DNA of 64,000 nt from Bacillus subtilis (GTDB lineage: Bacteria; Pseudomonadota; Alphaproteobacteria; Rhizobiales; Rhizobiaceae): assembly GCA_021733665.1 (NCBI GenBank), contig JAHREI010000005.1, positions 124,001-188,000 on the forward strand, given 5' to 3'. The notes under the pieces are model-generated. The model saw nothing but the letters and a program-made list of their open reading frames with translations, was not told where the DNA came from and ran no database searches. The translations under genes were made by a program, and so were the position numbers. Each line of letters opens with the position of its first letter. Position 1 is the stretch's first letter. Below, one piece after another: positions 34,599 through 44,730 of this stretch.

Positions 34599-35905
34599 GT
34601 ATGGGATTTTTCAATGCGACCACATCTGTTCAGTATGAAGGGCCGGACAGTACCAACCCGCTGGCTTACCGGTTTTATAATCCGGATGAAATCGTGCTGG
34701 GCAAACGCATGGAAGATCAGCTGCGTTTTGCCGTCGCCTATTGGCATAGTTTGGCCTGGCCGGGGGGCGATCCGTTTGGCGGCCAAACATTTGAACGCCC
34801 GTGGTTTGGTGACAGTTTGCAGCACGCAAAACTAAAAGCTGATGTTGCGTTTGAACTTTGTACTCTTTTGCGTGCGCCGTATTATTGCTTTCACGATGCG
34901 GATATCCGCCCCGAAGGTCAAACATTTGCTGAGACATCGGCCAATCTCGACCATATGGCTGATTATTTGCAGGAAAAAATGGCTGAAACCGGCGTTAAGC
35001 TGTTGTGGGGTACGGCCAATTTGTTTTCGCATCGCCGCTATATGGCAGGAGCTGCGACAAACCCTGATCCTGAAATTTTTGCCTATGCAGCTGCAACCGT
35101 TAAACATTGTATGGATGTTACCAAGCGTCTCAATGGTGAAAATTACGTGCTTTGGGGCGGGCGCGAAGGCTATGAGACATTGCTCAATACTGATCTGAGC
35201 CGCGAACTTGATCAGATGGGGCGCTTCCTGTCGCTTGTCGTGGATTACAAACATAAAACCGGCTTTAAAGGCACAATTCTGCTGGAGCCGAAGCCGCAGG
35301 AGCCGACCAAACACCAATATGATTATGATGTGGCAACGGTCTACGGCTTTTTGAAACGCTACGGTCTTGAGAACGAGGTTAAGGTCAATATCGAGCAGGG
35401 ACACGCTATTCTGGCGGGACATTCCTTCGAGCATGAACTGGCACTTGCCAATGCACTCGGCATTTTCGGTTCCATTGATATGAACCGTAATGATTATCAA
35501 TCCGGCTGGGACACTGATCAGTTCCCGAACAATGTACCGGAAATGGCTTTGGCCTATTATCAGATATTGCAAGGCGGCGGCTTCACTACAGGCGGCACCA
35601 ATTTCGATGCAAAATTGCGGCGCCAGTCGCTTGATCCGCAAGATTTGCTGATCGGTCATATCGGCGCCATGGATTGCTGCGCTCGCGGTCTGAAAGCCGC
35701 GGCCAGAATGATTGAGGATCAGGCACTCTCTGCACCATTGCAAGACCGTTATGCCGGATGGAACAAGCCGCAGGCGCAAACCATGCTCAAAGGTGAACAG
35801 TCGCTGGAAGAAATTGCGGCCTATGTTCACACCAGCAAAATTGAGCCGCAGCCGGTTTCTGGCCGGCAGGAACTCTTGGAAAATATCGTGAACCGCTACG
35901 TCTGA
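34595..35905 (+). CDS. xylA: Xylose isomerase
   Basis: A 436-residue xylose isomerase of the long (class II) type, converting D-xylose to D-xylulose with two divalent metals. Visible: catalytic His in [10 protein letters not shown] near residue 99, the WGGREGYE block near 187, [16 protein letters not shown] with metal-binding Glu, [20 protein letters not shown], and [18 protein letters not shown]. Length and motifs are normal. It opens the enzyme part of the cluster, and xylB lies at the far end. Confidence 0.95.
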   Translation: MSMGFFNATTSVQYEGPDSTNPLAYRFYNPDEIVLGKRMEDQLRFAVAYWHSLAWPGGDPFGGQTFERPWFGDSLQHAKLKADVAFELCTLLRAPYYCFHDADIRPEGQTFAETSANLDHMADYLQEKMAETGVKLLWGTANLFSHRRYMAGAATNPDPEIFAYAAATVKHCMDVTKRLNGENYVLWGGREGYETLLNTDLSRELDQMGRFLSLVVDYKHKTGFKGTILLEPKPQEPTKHQYDYDVATVYGFLKRYGLENEVKVNIEQGHAILAGHSFEHELALANALGIFGSIDMNRNDYQSGWDTDQFPNNVPEMALAYYQILQGGGFTTGGTNFDAKLRRQSLDPQDLLIGHIGAMDCCARGLKAAARMIEDQALSAPLQDRYAGWNKPQAQTMLKGEQSLEEIAAYVHTSKIEPQPVSGRQELLENIVNRYV

Positions 35906-35953
35906 CAGATCGTTTTTCTGAGATTTTAAGGCCGCAAAAAGGGGAGTGGGATA

Positions 35954-37006
35954 ATGAAAACGATTAAAGGACCAGCGATATTTCTGGCGCAGTTTGCAGG
36001 CGACAGCGCTCCTTTTCATTCTTTCGATGCTATCTGCAAATGGGCGGCATCACTCGGCTATAAAGGCGTACAAATTCCCACTTGGGACAAACGACTGTTT
36101 GATCTGGAAAAAGCTTCAGATTCACAAACCTATTGCGATGAAATCAAAGGCATAGCGGCATCGCATGGTTTGGAAATTACTGAGCTTTCAACCCATCTTC
36201 AGGGACAGCTGGTTGCCGTTCATCCGGCCTATGATACCGCATTTGACGGCTTTGCAGATGAGAGTGTCCGTGGCAATCCGCAGGCACGAACGGAATGGGC
36301 GAATGATCAGGTGCGGAGGGCATTGCGCGCATCCAAGCGCTTAGGCCTTAATGCAATGGCATCATTTTCCGGTGCTCTCGCCTGGCCCTATGTTTATCCC
36401 TGGCCGCAACGCCCCGCCGGTTTGGTGGAAACTGCTTTTGACGAACTGGCAAAGCGCTGGACACCGCTGCTTGATTATGCGGATGAGAATGGCGTGGATA
36501 TTTGCTACGAAATTCATCCCGGTGAAGATCTGCATGACGGTATTTCTTACGAGATGTTCCTTGAGCGTGTGAATAATCATGCGCGTGCCAATCTGCTTTA
36601 TGATCCTTCGCATTTTGTGCTTCAGCAGCTCGATTATCTGGATTTCATCGACATTTACCATCAGCGTATCAAAGCGTTCCACGTTAAGGATGCCGAATTT
36701 AACCCGACAGGACGGCAGGGCGTCTATGGTGGTTTTCAGAGCTGGGTCAACCGTGCCGGACGTTTCCGTTCGCTGGGTGACGGGCAGGTCGATTTTGGCA
36801 GCATCTTCTCCAAACTAACGGCTTATGATTTCGATAGCTGGGCGGTTCTGGAATGGGAATGTGCGCTGAAGCATCCGGAAGACGGTGCGCGTGAGGGCGC
36901 AGATTTCATCAAGCATCATATTATTCGCGTCACTGAACATGCCTTTGATGATTTTGCCAATGCGGGCACTGATGAAGCAGCCAACCGCAAAATGCTTGGT
37001 CTTTGA
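35954..37006 (+). CDS. Sugar phosphate isomerase/epimerase (AP-endonuclease-2 type TIM barrel)
   Basis: A 350-residue TIM-barrel protein of the xylose-isomerase-like superfamily, with metal-site segments VDICYEIHPGEDLHDG, LLYDPSHFVLQQLDYL, IKAFHVKDAEF and SWAVLEWECALKHPEDGA. It resembles YcjR-type and other sugar isomerases/epimerases that often stand beside Gfo/Idh/MocA oxidoreductases, as here. Its substrate is unknown; the pairing with the next gene suggests conversion of a modified sugar or glycoside into one that XylA/XylB can use. Confidence 0.83.
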   Translation: MKTIKGPAIFLAQFAGDSAPFHSFDAICKWAASLGYKGVQIPTWDKRLFDLEKASDSQTYCDEIKGIAASHGLEITELSTHLQGQLVAVHPAYDTAFDGFADESVRGNPQARTEWANDQVRRALRASKRLGLNAMASFSGALAWPYVYPWPQRPAGLVETAFDELAKRWTPLLDYADENGVDICYEIHPGEDLHDGISYEMFLERVNNHARANLLYDPSHFVLQQLDYLDFIDIYHQRIKAFHVKDAEFNPTGRQGVYGGFQSWVNRAGRFRSLGDGQVDFGSIFSKLTAYDFDSWAVLEWECALKHPEDGAREGADFIKHHIIRVTEHAFDDFANAGTDEAANRKMLGL

Positions 37007-37034
37007 TCGAAACTGTCGCTGAAAGGAACATGCC

Positions 37035-38195
37035 ATGGCAACTGAACACCAGCAGCACCGTATCAGACTTGGAATGGTCGGCGGCGGACAAGGTGCATTT
37101 ATCGGTGCGGTTCATCGGATTGCCGCCCGCATTGACGATCAATATGAATTGGTTGCTGGAGCGCTCTCCTCTGATCCTGAGCGAGCCAGCGCATCTGCAG
37201 GGGAGCTCGGCATTGCCGCAGATCGCAGCTATGCGTCTTATGAGGAAATGGCACAGGCAGAAGCGGCACGTTCTGATGGCATTGAAGCTGTTTCAATCGT
37301 TACGCCCAATCATTTGCATACGCCGATCGCACGCGCATTTTTAAATGCCGGTATTCATGTCATCTGTGACAAGCCGCTGACGACATCGGTGAAAGAAGCG
37401 GAAGAACTGGTCAGTCTGGTTGAAAAATCCGGCAAGCTATTTGTTCTGACCCATAATTACAGCGGTTATCCGATGATACGGCAGGCTCGTAGCATGGTCG
37501 CCGGTGGTGAGCTTGGTGATATTCGGGTTATTCAGGTGGAATATCCGCAGGACTGGCTGACCGAACGCTCGGAGCTCAGCGGTAATAAGCAGGCTGAATG
37601 GCGCACCGATCCGGCACGTTCCGGTGCGGGCGGGGCGATTGGTGATATTGGCACTCACGCCTATCATCTGGCTGGTTTTGTTTCCGGACTTGAGACAGAG
37701 CAGGTGCTGGCACAACTGACGTCCTTTGTTGACGGGCGCAGTCTTGATGATGATGTGCAGATCATGCTGCGCTACAAAGGCGGTGCGCGCGGTTCCCTCT
37801 GGGCAAGTCAGGTAGCTGTCGGCAATGAGAATGGTCTGAAATTGCGTATTTATGGCAGTAAAGGCGGGCTGGAATGGACACAGGCCGACCCGAATTATCT
37901 GTGGTTCACGCGCTTTGGAGAGCCGAAACAACTGATCACCCGTGGCGGCGCCGGTGCCAATGCGGCTGCCGGTCGAGTTACCCGTATCCCCGGCGGACAT
38001 CCGGAAGGTTATCTGGAAGGCTTTGCAACGATTTATACGGAAGCAGCGCATGCAATCCGTGCCGCACGGACAGGTGCAAAACCTGATGATCAGGTGCTTT
38101 ATCCAACAGTCTATGATGGTTTGGACGGTATGCGTTTCATCGCAGCATCCGTTGCTTCCAGTCAGGCTGGTAATCAATGGACACGCCTGAAATGA
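37035..38195 (+). CDS. Gfo/Idh/MocA-family NAD(P)-dependent oxidoreductase
   Basis: A 386-residue oxidoreductase. The N-terminal Rossmann motif is [16 protein letters not shown]; the catalytic-type [16 protein letters not shown] and the substrate motif [15 protein letters not shown] are classic for the family. Members oxidise or epimerise sugars. It sits between the TIM-barrel isomerase and the transporter ATPase; its stop overlaps the ATPase start (ATGA). Confidence 0.88.
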   Translation: MATEHQQHRIRLGMVGGGQGAFIGAVHRIAARIDDQYELVAGALSSDPERASASAGELGIAADRSYASYEEMAQAEAARSDGIEAVSIVTPNHLHTPIARAFLNAGIHVICDKPLTTSVKEAEELVSLVEKSGKLFVLTHNYSGYPMIRQARSMVAGGELGDIRVIQVEYPQDWLTERSELSGNKQAEWRTDPARSGAGGAIGDIGTHAYHLAGFVSGLETEQVLAQLTSFVDGRSLDDDVQIMLRYKGGARGSLWASQVAVGNENGLKLRIYGSKGGLEWTQADPNYLWFTRFGEPKQLITRGGAGANAAAGRVTRIPGGHPEGYLEGFATIYTEAAHAIRAARTGAKPDDQVLYPTVYDGLDGMRFIAASVASSQAGNQWTRLK

Positions 38196-39766
38196 CAGCA
38201 TTATCCGGCGCAACCCACAGAGAAAATACGGGGATAGCACCCCTCCCGCATATACCATTTATGCAGGTTGCAGGCTTGTCGAAATCCTTTGGCTCTATCG
38301 AAGTGCTACGGGATATTACGCTTGAAATCAGACAGGGCGAAATTCACGCTATTATCGGTGAAAATGGTGCCGGTAAATCGACACTGATGAAGTTGCTGGC
38401 CGGACATTTGCAGCCAAGTCGCGGTACAATTGCTTTTGACGGTGAGCCGGTCACGCTTTCGGGGCCGGTTGATGCAGAACATCGCGGTGTGGTGCTGGTT
38501 CATCAGGAAATTTTGCTCGCACCGGATATGACGGTTGCGCAAAATATTTTTCTGGGACGAGAGATCAGACGTGGTCTGACACTCAACGACCGCAAGATGA
38601 ATGACGAGGCAAAAGCTGCGATTGAAAGTCTGGGAGCTGCGATTGATCCCAAGGCACGCGTTGAGCAATTATCCATAGCTCAGCGGCAATTGGTGCAAAT
38701 TGCCCGCGCATTGCTGGTGCCGCATCGGCTGGTGATTTTTGACGAGCCAACCGCGTCCTTAACGCCGATTGAAACAGAAGCACTGTTGAAAGTGATTACG
38801 GGTATTCGTGATCGCGGTGCGGCGGTGCTTTATATCTCGCACCGCTTGCCTGAAGTGAAGGCTATTTCTGATCGCATTACTGTCTTGCGTGACGGACAGC
38901 TGGTCTCATCGCATGATGCAGATGACTTGCAGCCATTGGATATGGCGCGCCTGATGGTCGGGCGTGATATGTCCCAGCTTTATCCTGAATATCACAGACC
39001 TTCAGTCCAGACTGTTGTTCTGGAAGTGTCTGATTTCAATGTGCCGGGTTATGCCAAAAATTGCAGTTTTGCGCTGCATAAAGGTGAAATTCTCGGATTT
39101 GCGGGCCTGATCGGTGCGGGTCGTACTGAGCTGCTTGAGGGGATTGTCGGTTTACGTGCGGCACATGGTAAAATCCGGCTGAACGGCAAGCCGGTGCAAT
39201 TTCCGTCTGCGCGCGAAAGTATGGATGCAGGCATTGTTTATTTAAGCGAAGACCGCAAAGGCAAAGGCCTGTTGCTGGAGCAGAATTTACGCACCAATCT
39301 GACACTGGCATCGCTGGATAAATTCACTGAGCATTTTTTGATCAATACCGGCAAAGAGCAGGCCGCGCTTGATCGCGCCATCAGCGAGTTTGATATCCGC
39401 ACCCGCGATCCGAATTTGCTCGCCGGACAACTTTCCGGCGGCAATCAGCAAAAACTGCTTCTTGCAAAAATGATGCTGCTTGAGCCGGATATTATCATCA
39501 TTGATGAGCCCACCCGCGGCATCGATATCGGCACAAAAGAACAGATTTATAAATTTATTGCTGCGCTCGCAGCAGCAGGTAAAGCGGTTATCGTTATTTC
39601 TTCGGAAATGCCTGAACTGATCGGCATATGCGAACGCATTCTCATCATGCGCAATGGCCGCATTGTTGCTGAAGTGAGCGGAGATCAGATGACCGAAAAC
39701 GAGATTGTCGTGCATGCCACCGGCGTCACAGCACAGGAGGCTGCCATCGTGGCGGAAATAATATGA
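38192..39766 (+). CDS. Sugar ABC transporter ATP-binding protein (RbsA/XylG-like, two ABC domains)
   Basis: A 524-residue tandem ABC ATPase. The first domain has Walker A GENGAGKST near residue 55 and LSIAQRQLVQIARALL; the second has the degenerate Walker A GLIGAGRTEL and signature LSGGNQQKLLLAKM, the usual RbsA asymmetry. ATG 38192 overlaps the upstream stop; an ATG 15 bases earlier is also in frame. Works with the next two genes in import of a monosaccharide. Confidence 0.91.
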   Translation: MTALSGATHRENTGIAPLPHIPFMQVAGLSKSFGSIEVLRDITLEIRQGEIHAIIGENGAGKSTLMKLLAGHLQPSRGTIAFDGEPVTLSGPVDAEHRGVVLVHQEILLAPDMTVAQNIFLGREIRRGLTLNDRKMNDEAKAAIESLGAAIDPKARVEQLSIAQRQLVQIARALLVPHRLVIFDEPTASLTPIETEALLKVITGIRDRGAAVLYISHRLPEVKAISDRITVLRDGQLVSSHDADDLQPLDMARLMVGRDMSQLYPEYHRPSVQTVVLEVSDFNVPGYAKNCSFALHKGEILGFAGLIGAGRTELLEGIVGLRAAHGKIRLNGKPVQFPSARESMDAGIVYLSEDRKGKGLLLEQNLRTNLTLASLDKFTEHFLINTGKEQAALDRAISEFDIRTRDPNLLAGQLSGGNQQKLLLAKMMLLEPDIIIIDEPTRGIDIGTKEQIYKFIAALAAAGKAVIVISSEMPELIGICERILIMRNGRIVAEVSGDQMTENEIVVHATGVTAQEAAIVAEII

Positions 39767-40776
39767 GCGATATGACAGGTAAAAATCAGAGCAACGTAAC
39801 GGGTAAGAGCTTCTGGCAGGATATAGATCTGCGCGCTGTAGCACCCTTTGTAGCTCTGGCTGTGCTGCTGATATTCGGTACTTTGGTCAATCCCAATTTT
39901 ATCGGGGTCGACAACTTGTTAAATATCGCAACCCGCAGTGCTTTCATTGCAATCATTGCCATTGGTGCAACCTTTGTTATTGCATCCGGCGGGCTTGATT
40001 TGTCTGTCGGCTCGATGTCTGCTTTCGTTGCGGCAGTCACTATTTTGTTCATGAATTCCGGCATCGTCAGCGGTAATCTGCCGATGTTAATTCTGGCAAT
40101 GTCACTCGCGATCGCGGTGGGAGCTGCCTGCGGGCTTGCCAATGGTACAATCACCACAATGGGGCGTATTGAGCCTTTCATTGTCACGCTTGGTACAATG
40201 GGGATTTTCCGTGCACTGACCATTTATCTGGCTGAGGGCGGCTCGATTGCGATGAAATCGCAGGAACTGCGTGCCGCCTATCGTCCGGTTTATTTCGGTA
40301 ATATTCTCGGTATTCCGATCCCGATTGTGGTGATCATTGTTGTCGCGCTTATCGCTGCTTTTCTGCTGTATCGTACGGCTTTTGGCCGCCATGTCATTGC
40401 CGTTGGTTCCAATCAGGATGTCGCGCGTTATTCGGGTATTCCGGTACGACGCGTGCGAACGCTGGCTTTTGTTATTCAGGGCATCTGCGTTGCCATTGCT
40501 GTGTTGGTCTATGTTCCGCGTTTGGGGGCGGCAACACCGACGACTGGTCTGATGTGGGAGCTGCAGGCGATTACGGCCGTTGTTATCGGTGGTACAGCCC
40601 TGCGCGGCGGCGTTGGCCGCATCTGGGGCACGGTTTGCGGTGCACTCATTCTCGAGGTTGTCGGCAATATCATGGTTCTGTCTGATCTGGTCAGTGAATA
40701 TCTGATTGGCGCAGTGCAGGGAGCGATCATTATTATTGCAATGTTGGTGCAGCGTTCATTGTCACGGCGCCAGTAA
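39763..40776 (+). CDS. Sugar ABC transporter permease (RbsC-like)
   Basis: A 337-residue inner-membrane permease of the ribose/xylose/galactose class, with about nine hydrophobic segments, the family block VASGGLDLSVGSMSAFVA, and IWGTVCGALILEVVGNIMVLS near the C-terminus. It overlaps the ATPase gene by 4 bases. Confidence 0.91.
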   Translation: MSDMTGKNQSNVTGKSFWQDIDLRAVAPFVALAVLLIFGTLVNPNFIGVDNLLNIATRSAFIAIIAIGATFVIASGGLDLSVGSMSAFVAAVTILFMNSGIVSGNLPMLILAMSLAIAVGAACGLANGTITTMGRIEPFIVTLGTMGIFRALTIYLAEGGSIAMKSQELRAAYRPVYFGNILGIPIPIVVIIVVALIAAFLLYRTAFGRHVIAVGSNQDVARYSGIPVRRVRTLAFVIQGICVAIAVLVYVPRLGAATPTTGLMWELQAITAVVIGGTALRGGVGRIWGTVCGALILEVVGNIMVLSDLVSEYLIGAVQGAIIIIAMLVQRSLSRRQ

Positions 40777-40878
40777 GCAAAAGTCACATACCGGTGGGTT
40801 GATCCATACCGGCATCAGAAACGGCGGAGGGAGGCCGGACCGCCGTAGTGTCAGGCCTTAAAATGAGGGAGACGTAAA

Positions 40879-41820
40879 ATGAAGAAGATACTTTTAAGTG
40901 CTGTCTGCGGCGTCGCATTGCTGACAGGCGCTGCCTATGCTCAGGATAAGAAGGTGACGATTGCCGTTTCCATTCCGGCTGCAGATCATGGCTGGACAGG
41001 TGGCGTGGTGTATCATGCTGAACGCGCTAAAGCCGTTTTGGAAAAAGCCCATCCGGGTCTGAAGATCATTGTCAAAACATCGCCGGATGGTGCCTCTCAG
41101 GCCAATGCGCTGGAGGATCTGACAACGCAGGGCATGGATGCGCTGGTAACATTGCCGCACAATTCGGATGAGCTGACCGATCCGATCCGTCAGGTCAAAG
41201 ATAAGGGCATTTTTGTTACGGTTGTTGACCGCGCATTATCTGATCCGTCTATTCAGGATCTGTATGTGGCCGGAAACAATGAAGAGCTAGGGCGCGTTGC
41301 CGGACAATATATCAAAGACACGCTCGGCTCCGGTGATGTTGTGGTCATTCGTGGCCTGCCGATTGTCATCGACGAAGAGCGCCAAAAAGGCTTTGACTCT
41401 GCCGTTGCCGGCAGCGACATCAAAGTTCTCGACAAGCAGTTCGGTAACTGGTCACGCGATGATGCATTTAAAGTGATGCAGGATTATCTGGTCAAATACC
41501 CGAAAATTGATGCTGTCTGGACGCAGGATGACGATATGAGCGTTGGCGCTCTTGAGGCAATCCAGCAAGCAAACCGCTCGGATATCAAGATGGTTATCGG
41601 CGGTGCCGGTATGAAAGAGATGATCAAAAAAGTTGCCGATGGCGATGCTTTGATCCCTGTAGATGTGCTCTATCCGCCGGCAATGATTGCAACAGCAATG
41701 GAACTGACCGTTGCCAACTTCTATGATCAGGTGCCAATTCGCGGTAGCTATATTCTTGATGCTACTTTGGTTACGAAGGAAAATGCGCAGGAATTTTATT
41801 TCCCTGACTCACCTTATTGA
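40879..41820 (+). CDS. Sugar ABC transporter substrate-binding protein (RbsB-like)
   Basis: A 313-residue periplasmic-binding-protein-like (type I) receptor. The signal peptide ends at AYA-Q; mature start KKVTIAVSIPAADHGWTGGV, then GMDALVTLPHNSDEL and WTQDDDMSVGALEAIQQA. Family members bind pentoses, galactose or other monosaccharides. The ATG is preceded by GGGAGA. A terminator hairpin follows, so this is probably the last gene of the main transcript, with partial read-through to xylB. Confidence 0.89.
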   Translation: MKKILLSAVCGVALLTGAAYAQDKKVTIAVSIPAADHGWTGGVVYHAERAKAVLEKAHPGLKIIVKTSPDGASQANALEDLTTQGMDALVTLPHNSDELTDPIRQVKDKGIFVTVVDRALSDPSIQDLYVAGNNEELGRVAGQYIKDTLGSGDVVVIRGLPIVIDEERQKGFDSAVAGSDIKVLDKQFGNWSRDDAFKVMQDYLVKYPKIDAVWTQDDDMSVGALEAIQQANRSDIKMVIGGAGMKEMIKKVADGDALIPVDVLYPPAMIATAMELTVANFYDQVPIRGSYILDATLVTKENAQEFYFPDSPY

Positions 41821-41834
41821 TCCGATTGTTTGAA

Positions 41835-41861
41835 AACTCCCGCCACTGGCGGGAGTTTTTT
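41835..41861 (+). terminator. Rho-independent terminator between binding protein and xylB
   Basis: AACTCCCGCC (41835-41844) with GGCGGGAGTT (41848-41857), 3-base loop, followed by a run of T. It would reduce xylB expression relative to the transporter or end the transcript. Confidence 0.85.
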
Positions 41862-41886
41862 CATAAAGCATGGAAAGTAGTTTGAT

Positions 41887-43338
41887 ATGTATCTTGGTCT
41901 TGATCTCGGCACCTCGGGCATTAAAGCGCTGCTCATTGATGATGATCAGGGCATTGTCGCTTCTGCTCATGCCGATCTGCATGTTACACGTCCTTATGCA
42001 GGTTGGTCGGAGCAAAATCCTCAGGATTGGTGCGAGGCCGCTGAAAAGGCTTTGCTGGCACTCAAAGCTTCCCATCCGAGGGAAATGGCTGCTGTCAAAG
42101 GCATCGGTCTGTCTGGGCAGATGCATGGTGCGGTTCTGTTGGATCAACATGCACAAGTCTTACGGCCTGCCATTTTGTGGAATGATTCACGCAGTTATAT
42201 TCAGGCGGCAAGGCTCGATGCCGATCCGCAGTTTCGGGCACTTTCCGGCAATATAGTTTTTCCGGGATTTACAGCTCCCAAGCTCGTCTGGGTGAAAGAG
42301 AATGAGCCGGAGATTTTCGCCAAAATCCATAAAGTGCTGCTGCCTAAAGATTACCTGCGGTTCTGGTTGACGGGGGAATACTTGTCTGATTTCTCAGATT
42401 CATCCGGTACAGCATGGCTGAATACTGCACAACGCCGATGGTCAGCCGAACTGCTCGCTGCCACGGATATGGATATTTTACAAATGCCGGATTTGGTGGA
42501 AGGCACTGAGCAAGCAGGGCGTTTGCGTCCCGAGATTGCATCAAAATTCGGTTTGCCACTTGGTACGATTATTGCCGGTGGTGGCGGTGATAATGCTGCA
42601 TCTGCCTGTGGTGTAGGAACGGTTGCTCCAAACCGTGCTTTTATTTCTCTGGGGACATCCGGCGTCGTTTTTGCTGCCAATCAACAATATAGCCCTAATG
42701 CTGAAAGTGCAGTGCATAGTTTTTGCCACGCATTGCCTGACATGTGGCATCAAATGGGGGTTATCTTATCGGCGACAGATTCATTGAACTGGTTTGCTAA
42801 AATCTGCGGCCAGACACCGCCTGAATTAATTTCAGAACTGGGAGGAACCTTGCAAGCACCAAGCGGGGTGAGCTTTCTGCCCTATTTGTCCGGTGAACGC
42901 ACACCACATAATGACGCGACACTTCGCGGAAGTTTTATAGGTCTGGGGCATGAGAGTGATCGTCCGGCACTCACGCAGGCTGTGCTTGAAGGCGTAGCTT
43001 TTGCGGTGCGGGATAATCTTGAAGCTCTCCGTGCTGCTGGTACAGAGATTACACAGGCAACTGCGATCGGCGGTGGTGCGCGATCCTTATACTGGTTGTC
43101 TGCGATCGCTACAATTTCAGGTATTCCGCTTGAAGTGCCGCAGGACGGAGATTACGGCGCTGCTTTTGGTGCTGCACGCCTCGGCATGATTGCTGCTCAT
43201 AATCTCGACCCTGTTGCTATTTGCACTCTCCCCAAGATTGCTAAAGTGGTTGAACCGGTTGTTCAGCTGGCATCTGCTTATGAAGAGGCGTATCAGAGGT
43301 ACAAGACCAGATATCCGGCGGCGAGAACAATTTTTTGA
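41887..43338 (+). CDS. xylB: Xylulokinase
   Basis: A 483-residue FGGY-family kinase phosphorylating D-xylulose to xylulose 5-phosphate. N-terminal phosphate loop YLGLDLGTSGIKALLIDD, the XylB-typical GLSGQMHGAVLLD, catalytic Asp in GGGGDNAASACG (near residue 233), and the second signature GVAFAVRDNLEALRAAG...IGGGARS. Standard length. Completes xylose utilisation with xylA. Confidence 0.94.
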   Translation: MYLGLDLGTSGIKALLIDDDQGIVASAHADLHVTRPYAGWSEQNPQDWCEAAEKALLALKASHPREMAAVKGIGLSGQMHGAVLLDQHAQVLRPAILWNDSRSYIQAARLDADPQFRALSGNIVFPGFTAPKLVWVKENEPEIFAKIHKVLLPKDYLRFWLTGEYLSDFSDSSGTAWLNTAQRRWSAELLAATDMDILQMPDLVEGTEQAGRLRPEIASKFGLPLGTIIAGGGGDNAASACGVGTVAPNRAFISLGTSGVVFAANQQYSPNAESAVHSFCHALPDMWHQMGVILSATDSLNWFAKICGQTPPELISELGGTLQAPSGVSFLPYLSGERTPHNDATLRGSFIGLGHESDRPALTQAVLEGVAFAVRDNLEALRAAGTEITQATAIGGGARSLYWLSAIATISGIPLEVPQDGDYGAAFGAARLGMIAAHNLDPVAICTLPKIAKVVEPVVQLASAYEEAYQRYKTRYPAARTIF

Positions 43339-43340
43339 GG

Positions 43341-43790
43341 CTATTTGACCGGTTGGGTTAATTGCCGAAGCTGTTCTAGCATATTAGAAAAGCTGTGTTG
43401 ATCTTCGCATGTTTGCGCAATAACCAAAGCGCCCTGTATCCCTGCAACGACTGTTGTTGCCGTTTGTTGAGCTTCAGCGGGTGAGAAATTTGTACGTATC
43501 AAAGCGGAGGCAAGACTAGCGATCCATTTTTTGAAGTATTGATTAACTTCGTTACTGAAACGATCGCGGGTTTCGGTCAGAGCAAAAACACCGACATGGC
43601 AAATCCGTTGCCCCGACTTAAAATAATCCTCTGCAGCAGTAAACGTAAGATCAATTGCTTGTCCGTTACGATCTGCACTGTCTTGCAAGGGCAGAAAAAT
43701 GTTTTGTTCGAACCAGTCTTCGATCTGTGATAGTCGGTTAAGGTGGCTCCGGAATTGATATTTATTGGTATTAATGCCAGTTTCAGACCA
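43341..43790 (-). pseudogene. 5'-truncated TetR/AcrR-family regulator (C-terminal domain only)
   Basis: The frame (minus strand) runs from a stop at 43791-43793 to 43341 without an ATG or GTG at its head. It reads ...FRSHLNRLSQIEDWFEQ, then NIFLPLQDSADRNG ... GQRICHVGVFALTETRDRFS ... AATTVVAGIQGALVIAQTCED, a TetR-type effector/dimerisation domain. The ~60-residue DNA-binding helix-turn-helix is missing and the homology-like part ends where the AraC gene begins. A TTG at 43688 could give a 115-residue product, but that would have no DNA-binding domain. Reads as a deletion or rearrangement relic. Confidence 0.7.
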
Positions 43791-44652
43791 TCAAACCGCA
43801 AGTTTTGACGGAGCTGCTATCTGCGATATGACAACCGGACGATTTAAAATTGCACGTTATGAAACTATGGGGGTGGATGCGGTTCTGGCCGATACCACGC
43901 ATAGTTTTGGGCGTCATATTCACAATCAGTTTGGTCTTGGGATCATCTTACGTGGAGCGCACAAATCTTTGAGCGGGCGGGGTGTCGTTGAGGCTTCTGC
44001 CGGAGATGTCATAACTGTGAATCCTGATGAGGTTCATGACGGCTCTCCTGTCGGTGATCAGGGCCGGAGCTGGAAAATGCTGTATTTCGATCAGGGGGCT
44101 CTTAATGCTGTTATTCATGATCTTACAGAAGGCCGGATCACGGCGGGTGAGCTATCTTATCCGGTTATCAATGATCGTGTTGCGGCAGCACGATTTTTGG
44201 CATTGTTTCAGACAGTCATAAATTCATCGGGAGTGAGTAGTCAGGGAGCGGATAGTGAGATTGAAATGCGTGAGCACTTACTCATCTTGCTATCAAGACT
44301 ATTTGATCATCTGCCGTGTGAACGCATGGGTTCTATCCCTGCAACAATGGAGCTTGTCAGGACTAGGATTGATGATGCTCCGGCGGACAATGTGTTGCTT
44401 GAAGAATTGGCTGTTCTTGCCGGTGTCAGTCAATTCCAGTTGATACGTGGTTTTAAACGACTGACTGGGCTTACGCCGCATGCTTATCTTGTTCAGCGAC
44501 GTTTACACCATGCCCGGATAATGCTCTCCAAAGGTATCACATTATCTGAGTGTGCTTACGCTGCAGGTTTTGCTGATCAGAGCCATATGACCAGATTGTT
44601 TGTCCGGGCTTACGGGTTTTCTCCGGGGAACTATGCGAGCGCAATGGTTTAG
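43774..44652 (+). CDS. AraC-family transcriptional regulator
   Basis: A 292-residue regulator with an N-terminal cupin-like AraC ligand domain (HSFGRHIHNQFGLGIILRGAHKSLSGRGVVEASAGDVITVNPDEVHDG) and a C-terminal double helix-turn-helix (LEELAVLAGVSQFQLIRGFKRLTGLTPHAYLVQRRLHHARIMLSKG ... AYAAGFADQSHMTRLFVRAYGFSPGNYA). This arrangement is usual for regulators of nearby LysE-family exporters, and such an exporter lies two genes downstream. The start is uncertain (ATG 43774 or a TTG at 43765; no clear Shine-Dalgarno); its 5' end overlaps the TetR relic. Confidence 0.88.
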   Translation: MPVSDHQTASFDGAAICDMTTGRFKIARYETMGVDAVLADTTHSFGRHIHNQFGLGIILRGAHKSLSGRGVVEASAGDVITVNPDEVHDGSPVGDQGRSWKMLYFDQGALNAVIHDLTEGRITAGELSYPVINDRVAAARFLALFQTVINSSGVSSQGADSEIEMREHLLILLSRLFDHLPCERMGSIPATMELVRTRIDDAPADNVLLEELAVLAGVSQFQLIRGFKRLTGLTPHAYLVQRRLHHARIMLSKGITLSECAYAAGFADQSHMTRLFVRAYGFSPGNYASAMV

Positions 44653-44730
44653 CCTGCAATTTTCTTCAAGACACAGAAAGGAACCGGACAAATAACTGAC
44701 GTAAATAACATGTCAGGAGATTAACCGGTT

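Noticed and set aside
34832-36019. A 395-codon frame antisense to xylA
   Set aside because: Shadow of a well-supported xylose isomerase; composition is low-complexity antisense and no domain is seen.
37437-38258. A 273-codon frame antisense to the Gfo/Idh oxidoreductase
   Set aside because: Shadow frame of a gene with clear motifs on the other strand.
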